Source: Clostridia bacterium (GTDB taxonomy: Bacteria > Bacillota > Clostridia > TANB77 > UBA1234). Taken from it: 22,174 nt of DNA. Below, one piece after another: positions 17,628 through 22,174 of the stretch; the stretch's first letter is position 1; the number at the start of each line of letters is the position of its first letter. The notes beneath the pieces are model-generated. The model searched no databases, was not told where the DNA came from, and saw only the letters and a program-made list of their open reading frames with translations. Both the position numbers and the translations under genes were made by a program. The stretch lies in NCBI GenBank assembly GCA_900753975.1, contig CAAEBC010000048.1:1-22174 (forward strand), given 5' to 3'.

Positions 17628-18233
17628 CTAGGCCTCCTTTTCATTTATATATATTGATAAAACTTTAGTTGCTTCTGCTCTTGTTAAGCTATTATTAGGT
17701 TTAAAAGTTCCATCTGAATACCCATTAATAATGCCTTTGCTAACAGCATGTGAAAGTAAAGCTGCTTCTTTTTCGCTTAATCCATCAATATCTCTAAAAC
17801 TTAGAGCGTTTTCATTTGGCAAATTTCTCGCTCCTCTTATATTAATGTCGCATAAGCTTAAAATTTTAATAACTTCAATTCTACTTATTGGTTTATCAAT
17901 ATTTGTTCCAAGTATTTGGTCTTTTTCAATTACACCATAATTTTCTGCAACAGTCACATAACTAGCTGCCCAATGATAATACTTTGGTGTGACCTTAGAA
18001 AAGTCTAAATCTGGTATACTTGCTGTTATTATTAATTTTAAAAACTCACCCCTTGTTAAAGTGTTATTAGGTTTAAATGTTCCATCTGTATATCCATTAA
18101 TAATACCCTTTTGCGTTAATTCATTTATGTAACCAGCAGCCCAATGCTCTTCAACAACATCAGAAAATGCGGCATTTACCACCATTGGAATTGCAAGCAT
18201 TAAAACAACTAATAATACAACTATTTTTTTCAT
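17628..18233 (-). CDS. Exported stand-alone triple-SLH protein of cassette A
   Basis: This is a 201-residue exported protein of three SLH repeats only. SLH1 has FSDVVEEHWAAGYI, NGYTDGTFKPNN and LTRGEF. SLH2 has YHWAASYV and ISRIEV but no GYxDGTF loop. SLH3 has FRD, NGYSDGTFKPNN and LTRAEA. It is closer to the SLH consensus than its two paralogues, which have LTKGAF in SLH1. I chose ATG 18231-18233 because GGGGG lies 6 nt upstream; a longer frame to 18260 has no such site. The sequence around the start (TATAGGGGGTAGTAGTATG) is identical to that of cassette B. The stop codon is directly followed by the start region of the giant gene, so the two are translationally linked. Confidence 0.92.
   Translation of the reverse strand: MKKIVVLLVVLMLAIPMVVNAAFSDVVEEHWAAGYINELTQKGIINGYTDGTFKPNNTLTRGEFLKLIITASIPDLDFSKVTPKYYHWAASYVTVAENYGVIEKDQILGTNIDKPISRIEVIKILSLCDINIRGARNLPNENALSFRDIDGLSEKEAALLSHAVSKGIINGYSDGTFKPNNSLTRAEATKVLSIYINEKEA
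17633..17638 (-). promoter_or_regulatory. Ribosome binding site deciding the start of the cassette A giant gene
   Basis: AGGAGG lies inside the last codons of the SLH gene. It is 5 nt from a TTG and 8 nt from the ATG that follows it; the ATG is preferred. Because the site is within the upstream gene, ribosomes finishing the SLH protein can restart on the giant gene. Confidence 0.75.
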
Positions 18234-18270
18234 ACTACTACCCCCTATACTAATTTTCATAAAAAATTTT

Positions 18271-18298
18271 ATAATATTAGCGTTGTTTTTTATAGCAA
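18271..18298 (-). promoter_or_regulatory. Promoter of cassette A
   Basis: TTGCTA (18293-18298 in complement), 16 bp, TATTAT (18271-18276). This is the same -35 and spacing as in cassettes B and C, with a -10 differing at one base. The leader is about 30 nt, too short for a riboswitch. Confidence 0.75.
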
Positions 18299-18308
18299 GT
18301 GTATAAAT

Positions 18309-18347
18309 TTAACACTGATGTAATATTTTTGTAACGTTAATGTAACA
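18309..18347 (-). promoter_or_regulatory. Four-repeat operator of cassette A
   Basis: GTTAC, GTTAC, ATTAC and GTTAA follow each other with exactly 11-bp periodicity (TTA starts at complement 18345, 18334, 18323, 18312), ending 10 bp before the -35 box. The HD-GYP gene ends only 7 bp upstream, and no terminator stands between. Confidence 0.72.
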
Positions 18348-18354
18348 TTCTATC

Positions 18355-19329
18355 CTATTTATAATACTTCTCATTCGGATACCAATTCTCTTTTTTAGCA
18401 AGCTCACATGTTTCTTCATACTGTGCTTGAATTTTTTCTTCCTCTTCCTGAAGTGTTTTTAATCTTTCTTTTTCTCTTTCTAAAGCTTTTTGCTTAACAA
18501 CTAGTAGATTTGCATTAACTCCCATGTCGTATCCCGCAGGAAGTTCATATCTTTTTAATTTCTTTTCTAATTTATCGCTATACCCCCTATCATATATTTC
18601 TTTATAAATTTTTTCTATCTCATGAAGTACCTGCAGATTGTCTTCATATAACTCAATATTTTTTTGCGATGTATAAATTTTCTCATATAATTCACCTATC
18701 AAATACTCTATAAGATATCTCAAAATCTTAGCACTCATCCTATTTTTTTTCGCATCACCAAGCATAATTTTAAGTGCTTCACTTTGCATGAATCCTTCTT
18801 TATACTGTCTCTTTCTTGTTAATGCATCATATACATCTGCTACTTTTACAAGTGATGCTTCAAAAGGAATTTGACTTCCTACTAGTTTATCTGGATAACC
18901 ACTTCCATCAAAACTTTCATGGTGTGCTCTAACAATTGGTGCAAATTTTCTAAGCTCAACATATTTCATACATATATCATAACCATGAGTTGTATGTGAT
19001 TTTATTATCTCATATTCTTCATCTGTAAGTTTTCCTTTCTTTTGAAGAACTTCATTTGGTATCATAATTTTTCCAACGTCATGAAGATATGCACACAATA
19101 CGCAATGTTTTAGCATTTGATAATCCATACCCATCTGCTCACAAATCTTAGTTGTAATATTTACAACTCCCTGAACATGTGCATCTGTAAAAATATCTAA
19201 GCCACCTAGTATTGCGACTTCATACTTTATTTCATTTGATAGCTCTGGATAATTAATTTTTTTCGTTTTTAGAACATCATACGGTTTATACTTTTTTTTA
19301 GATTTTGAAATATTAAATTTAAAAAACAT
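18355..19329 (-). CDS. HD-GYP domain protein (probable cyclic-di-GMP phosphodiesterase)
   Basis: This is a 324-residue cytoplasmic protein with an HD-GYP domain at about 38-210. The metal-ligand and signature residues are present: H51, H83-D84 in YLHDVGK, H112, H136-H137 and DGSGYP (141-146), and D165 in KVADVYDAL. HD-GYP enzymes hydrolyse cyclic di-GMP, and some act on related cyclic dinucleotides. No receiver, PAS or membrane domain precedes it. The C-terminal third (about 215-320) is a charged helical, probably coiled-coil region of unknown role. AGGAGA stands before the ATG, and the first 11 bases overlap the preceding gene, so translation is probably coupled. It ends just before the operator of cassette A with no terminator, so read-through into the surface cassette is possible. 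Activity is likely from the motifs; a link to adhesion control is inference. Confidence 0.93.
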   Translation of the reverse strand: MFFKFNISKSKKKYKPYDVLKTKKINYPELSNEIKYEVAILGGLDIFTDAHVQGVVNITTKICEQMGMDYQMLKHCVLCAYLHDVGKIMIPNEVLQKKGKLTDEEYEIIKSHTTHGYDICMKYVELRKFAPIVRAHHESFDGSGYPDKLVGSQIPFEASLVKVADVYDALTRKRQYKEGFMQSEALKIMLGDAKKNRMSAKILRYLIEYLIGELYEKIYTSQKNIELYEDNLQVLHEIEKIYKEIYDRGYSDKLEKKLKRYELPAGYDMGVNANLLVVKQKALEREKERLKTLQEEEEKIQAQYEETCELAKKENWYPNEKYYK

Positions 19330-20119
19330 TGTAATCTCCTCTACTCAAATTATATTCTATAAACTCACTACCTAATTTCATAACTACCTTTACATTGCTT
19401 CGAGCAAAATCTGATTCTATGTGAGAAACAAAGAAATTAAGTTCTCTGCACATTTCATTTTTATCAAATTTATCTCTTAAAATATCTGATGACACAACAT
19501 CAACAAATATAATATTATTTTCAAATCTTTTGTATTCGTCCGAAAGCTTTCTTACTTTCGTAAAAATCTTATTTTTTAATTCCACCATATAATCATCTAT
19601 TGTAATATCTTTAGTGTTTGGAAGAATTATAAGTCCCTCTCTCAATTTATATGTAGAAACTTTTTCGTTATATTTTTTATACATCATATATCCATCTAGT
19701 TCATTTTTTCTTAACCTAAATTCTTTTATTTCTTCGTTTAATTTATCTACAACCCAATCATTGCCGATATATATTTTTGTAATTTCGATTCCTGTTTTTT
19801 CTCCATTTCTTGTTATTATAAAATCTGGTGTTTCACTTTTCTCTATATAGCCAGACTTTATTCTCGCTTTTTCTAAATACTCAAAAAGTGAAATAAATTC
19901 TTTTATTTCTTTAGTTAAAGCTCTATCTCTTTTTACACATCTATATATATCAAGATTCCAATCTCTAATCTCTGCTTTGGGAGCATTTCCTCTTCGAACT
20001 CTTAATGTATATTTATTTAATAACATCACTTTATTGTCAAAGTGAAGCCTCAAATATGTATCTTCAATATTCCCGCAAGATGCATGTAAATCAACAATAT
20101 CTTCTATAGAACTAATCAT
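19319..20119 (-). CDS. Uncharacterised protein with a PD-(D/E)XK-like motif
   Basis: I do not recognise the family of this 266-residue protein, which lacks a signal peptide. Residues 92-117 (IEKSETPDFIITRNG then GIEITKIY) look like the core of a PD-(D/E)XK nuclease fold: PD at 98-99 at the end of one strand and E112-x-T114-K115 on the next. The usual catalytic Lys position is Thr, with Lys one residue later, so activity is uncertain. The remainder alternates charged helices with strands such as LREGLIILPN and NIIFVDVV, consistent with an alpha/beta core. The start is taken as ATG 20117-20119, 6 nt after GGAGG; an ATG 18 nt earlier would place that site inside the gene. Its end overlaps the HD-GYP gene by 11 bp, so the two form an operon. 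Confidence 0.75.
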   Translation of the reverse strand: MISSIEDIVDLHASCGNIEDTYLRLHFDNKVMLLNKYTLRVRRGNAPKAEIRDWNLDIYRCVKRDRALTKEIKEFISLFEYLEKARIKSGYIEKSETPDFIITRNGEKTGIEITKIYIGNDWVVDKLNEEIKEFRLRKNELDGYMMYKKYNEKVSTYKLREGLIILPNTKDITIDDYMVELKNKIFTKVRKLSDEYKRFENNIIFVDVVSSDILRDKFDKNEMCRELNFFVSHIESDFARSNVKVVMKLGSEFIEYNLSRGDYNVF

Positions 20120-20142
20120 TAAAATCCTCCAAATCATAAAGA

Positions 20143-20171
20143 TTGTTTTTCATAATTTTTTCATATATAAT
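20143..20171 (+). promoter_or_regulatory. Probable promoter of the HtrA-type protease gene
   Basis: TTGTTT (20143-20148), 17 bp, TATAAT (20166-20171, perfect -10). Transcription would start near 20178, leaving a leader of about 90 nt of AT-rich DNA in which I see no clear structure. The divergent minus-strand gene starts at 20119, so its promoter must overlap this region; I could not place it with confidence. Confidence 0.55.
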
Positions 20172-20269
20172 ACATATTAGTAACATAGTTTCGTATTAAT
20201 ATATTCATATAGAATAAGTATATATCAATAGAAATAAATATTCAATATTTTTTGAAAGGAAGGATTTAT

Positions 20270-21472
20270 ATGTCACTTTTTAATAATTACAATCGTGATC
20301 AAATTTATGAAGAAATGGATGGAAAATCTTATAAGTCAGGCGGTGCTGGAAGTATTATTTCAAAAACTTTAAGTATAGCTTTACTTTTAAGTTTAGGTTT
20401 TGCTTCTGGTAGTTTATACTCTACTCACCAAAATGCAAATAATGTTACAAATCAATCAAATAATAAAACACCTGTTATAACAACAGCAAGTACAAATAGC
20501 GGTACTGCTTATACACTTTCACACACAGATATTTCTGGTGTAGTTGAAAAATGTGCTGATTCTGTTGTTGAAATTACAATCGAAACTCAATCAACTTTAT
20601 ATGGACATTACACTTATACTGCTGAAGGAAATGGTAGTGGTGTTATCATTTCATCTGATGGATATATTTTAACTAATAACCATGTTATAAGTGGAGCTAA
20701 TAAGATTTCTGTTACATTAAGAAATGGAACAAAATATGATGCTACTCTTGTTGGTAAAGATTCAAAAACTGATGTAGCGATAATTAAAATTGATGCAAAA
20801 GATTTAACTACTGCAGTTATAGGAAATTCTGATTCACTAGTTGTTGGTGAAGTTGCTATTGCTATTGGTAACCCACTTGGTCAACTTGGTGGAACTGTAA
20901 CTGACGGAATAATTAGTGCTCTTGAAAGAGAAATAAAACTTGATAATTCTACTATGAATTTAATTCAAACAAATGCTGCTATAAACCCTGGTAACTCTGG
21001 TGGTGGTTTATTTAATGCAAACGGTGAACTAATTGGAATCGTGGTCGCTAAATCTTCTGGTGTTGATGTTGAAGGATTAGGTTTTGCAATACCAGTAAAT
21101 GATGTTAAAGATGTTATAAACGATATTTTGGAACATGGCTATGCTAAAAACAGAGCATTTTTAGGAGTTTCTTTAAGAGATACCTCTTACCAAACTAATA
21201 ATAGTGGAATGCCATTTTACTCAATGTTCTTCTCTCAAATAAGCTATGGTGCTGCTGTTGATGAAGTTGTTACTGACTCTCCTGCCGATAAAGCTGGAAT
21301 TAAAAAAGATGATATTATCATCTCAATTGATAATGAAGTAATTTCAAATGCTAATGATGTTTCATCAAAAATAACGAACTATAATGTTGGTGATAAAATC
21401 ACTATTGGTTTAATAAGAGATAATAAAACTTTAAATGTTGAAGTAACTCTTACAGAATATCAAGGTGAATAA
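20270..21472 (+). CDS. Membrane-anchored HtrA/DegP-type serine protease
   Basis: This is a 400-residue trypsin-like S1C protease with one PDZ domain, the HtrA/DegP family that degrades misfolded exported proteins outside the membrane. It has a short cytoplasmic N-terminus (1-30), one membrane helix (about 31-50), an Asn/Thr/Ser linker (52-85) and a protease domain (about 88-290). The catalytic triad is complete: H138 in ILTNNHVI, D168 in KTDVAIIK and S243 in NPGNSGG. The PDZ domain (about 295-395) contains AFLGV and SPADKAGIKKDDIIISI. The start ATG 20270-20272 follows AAGGAAGGA by about 6 nt; an earlier in-frame TTG (20252) precedes that site and is unlikely. It is divergent from the nuclease-like/HD-GYP operon. 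With three giant secreted proteins nearby, a surface quality-control role is plausible but inferred. Confidence 0.95.
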   Translation: MSLFNNYNRDQIYEEMDGKSYKSGGAGSIISKTLSIALLLSLGFASGSLYSTHQNANNVTNQSNNKTPVITTASTNSGTAYTLSHTDISGVVEKCADSVVEITIETQSTLYGHYTYTAEGNGSGVIISSDGYILTNNHVISGANKISVTLRNGTKYDATLVGKDSKTDVAIIKIDAKDLTTAVIGNSDSLVVGEVAIAIGNPLGQLGGTVTDGIISALEREIKLDNSTMNLIQTNAAINPGNSGGGLFNANGELIGIVVAKSSGVDVEGLGFAIPVNDVKDVINDILEHGYAKNRAFLGVSLRDTSYQTNNSGMPFYSMFFSQISYGAAVDEVVTDSPADKAGIKKDDIIISIDNEVISNANDVSSKITNYNVGDKITIGLIRDNKTLNVEVTLTEYQGE

Positions 21473-21579
21473 AATTTTCCAAAATTTTCATTCGACTTTT
21501 CGAATATAAATTATATATTTTTAGAATAATAATCTTGAGTTCATAAAAACATATGAATTATATTTGGGAGGTTTATAAT

Positions 21580-22053
21580 ATGAAAAAGAAAATATTATTT
21601 CTATTCACTTTGCTTTTAACTTTAACATGCTTTGGAATAGTTTTTGCAAGTAATTCTGCTGGTAACGGTGCAAGAAATGCAGTTGGTGCCACAGGTAATA
21701 CAGCTGGTAATGTAGTAAATGATGTTGGTCAAGGTGTTGGTGGTGTTATAAATGGCGCTGGCCAAGCTGTTAATAGTGTTGGTAATGCTGTTAGCAATAT
21801 CGGTAGAGATGTTGGCAATGGTGTTGGTAATGTTACTAACGATGTAATGGGTACTAATGGTAATAACTCTAGAAATGGAACAATGTCTAATGGAAATGCT
21901 ACCTACTCTGCTACTAGAACGGCTGCAAATGGTACGATGGATACTACTTGGACTTGGGTTGTTGTAATTGTGGCTGCAATTGCTATTGTGGCACTTCTTT
22001 GGTATTACTTTAGTGATTCTACAAATAAGCATAAAAATATGAATAGATATTAA
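21580..22053 (+). CDS. Small exported Gly/Asn-rich protein with C-terminal membrane anchor
   Basis: This 157-residue protein has no recognised family. A signal peptide (1-23, ends VFA) is followed by a low-complexity region (24-95) of repeats such as VGN-AV, AGN-VV and VGNGVGNV, in which Val/Ile/Gly recur every 3-4 residues between Asn and Asp. This suggests a glycine-zipper-like amphipathic helix. An Asn/Thr/Ser linker (96-122), a membrane helix (about 125-144, rich in Val/Ile/Ala) and a short basic tail (KHKNMNR) follow, giving an outside-facing N-terminal part. GGGAGG lies 8 nt before the chosen ATG; an in-frame ATG at 21553 lies upstream of that site and is rejected. It follows the protease gene by 107 nt in the same direction with no clear terminator or promoter between, so cotranscription is possible. 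Confidence 0.8.
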   Translation: MKKKILFLFTLLLTLTCFGIVFASNSAGNGARNAVGATGNTAGNVVNDVGQGVGGVINGAGQAVNSVGNAVSNIGRDVGNGVGNVTNDVMGTNGNNSRNGTMSNGNATYSATRTAANGTMDTTWTWVVVIVAAIAIVALLWYYFSDSTNKHKNMNRY

Positions 22054-22087
22054 TAGAAATCCAACTTAAAAGAAAAAGCAGAAAGGT

Positions 22088-22174
22088 CTGATAATACTTT
22101 TATCCGCAAGGCTTTGTCAAGGTAGTATTGCTTCGCAATCTCCACCTTGACAAAATTGCTACTAAAAGTATTAT
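22088..22174. repeat. Long imperfect hairpin repeat, copy 2 (cut by window end)
   Basis: The reverse complement of this stretch is nearly identical to 8-100. ATAATACTTTTA (22091-22102) pairs perfectly with 22163-22174. TTGTCAAGGT pairs with ACCTTGACAA, and the tip is ATTGC (22127-22131), loop TTC, GCAAT (22135-22139). The right outer arm runs off the window. The orientation is inverted relative to copy 1. Confidence 0.85.

Larger units (their letters stand above)
4371..18347 (-). repeat. Three tandem paralogous surface-protein cassettes
   Basis: The same unit occurs three times head to tail: operator, promoter, small SLH gene, giant MucBP-type gene, terminator. Cassette C spans 4371-8932, B spans 8934-13640 and A spans 13643-18347, each about 4.6-4.7 kb. 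The upstream control region of about 80 bp, the SLH genes and the 3' third of the giant genes are clearly homologous, whereas the middle of the giant genes has diverged strongly. This pattern indicates old tandem duplications followed by diversification of the presumed exposed region. Confidence 0.9.

Noticed and set aside
18234..18260. Longer N-terminus for the cassette A SLH protein
   Set aside because: No ribosome binding site in front of 18260, and the GGGGG motif and conserved start context lie before the ATG at 18233, as in cassette B.
18234..18354. Cyclic-di-GMP riboswitch before cassette A, suggested by the nearby HD-GYP gene
   Set aside because: The predicted leader is only about 30 nt, and the conserved upstream DNA is explained by promoter and direct repeats. 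No aptamer-like structure was seen.
21480..21512. Terminator between the protease gene and the Gly/Asn-rich gene
   Set aside because: The only hairpin (TTCGA...TCGAA) is five or six bp and lacks a convincing U tract; too weak to call.
21535..21563. Promoter TTGAGT-17-TTATAT before the Gly/Asn-rich gene
   Set aside because: Transcription would begin at or inside the GGGAGG ribosome binding site, so the match is probably chance in AT-rich DNA.
21580..21650. Lipoprotein signal in the Gly/Asn-rich protein (LTLTC)
   Set aside because: Position -1 is Thr where Gly, Ala or Ser is expected, and a good VFA cleavage site follows six residues later.

Overview
The window is AT-rich DNA with Gram-positive style expression signals: strong AGGAGG-type ribosome binding sites, sigma-A-like promoters, and compact U-tract terminators. 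Together with SLH-domain surface proteins, Tex and EngB, this points to a low-GC member of the Bacillota, most likely a clostridial (possibly gut) bacterium. No species can be named from the sequence alone. Both ends lie in copies of the same approximately 90-bp inverted hairpin repeat, in opposite orientations. The window may therefore be a contig that broke at a multicopy repeat.

Left part (1-4300): a housekeeping block. engB (ribosome-assembly GTPase, + strand) has its own extended -10 promoter. It converges on a two-gene minus-strand operon of tex (RNA-binding transcription accessory protein) followed 3 nt later by an unrecognised 407-residue protein with an internal duplication. A bidirectional terminator separates the two units.

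Centre (4371-18347): the main feature, three tandem, same-strand paralogous two-gene cassettes (C, B and A from left to right; transcription runs right to left). Each cassette has (i) an array of four TTAC/TTAA direct repeats with an exact 11-bp period, (ii) a TTGCTA-16-TATGAT-like promoter, (iii) a small exported protein made only of three SLH repeats, (iv) a giant exported protein of 1264-1316 residues, and (v) an intrinsic terminator at the end. The giant proteins have a variable N-terminal domain, several MucBP-like beta repeats, and a conserved approximately 470-residue C-terminal domain ending in Gly-Thr-His at the extreme C-terminus. They carry no SLH domain, no LPXTG sorting signal and no C-terminal membrane helix. 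The small SLH proteins carry no cargo. The simplest reading is a split surface-display system: the SLH protein docks to the cell wall and holds the giant adhesin-like protein. All three units are probably controlled by one OmpR/PhoB-family response regulator.

Right part (18355-22174): two overlapping minus-strand genes lie upstream of cassette A, a PD-(D/E)XK-like protein of unknown role and an HD-GYP cyclic-di-GMP phosphodiesterase-type protein. No visible terminator separates them from cassette A. Divergently transcribed are a membrane-anchored HtrA-type serine protease with a PDZ domain, a likely quality-control enzyme for exported proteins, and a small Gly/Asn-rich protein with a signal peptide and a C-terminal membrane anchor. 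The second hairpin repeat closes the window. No intergenic stretch exceeds 300 bases, and no tRNA, rRNA, transposase or CRISPR array was seen.
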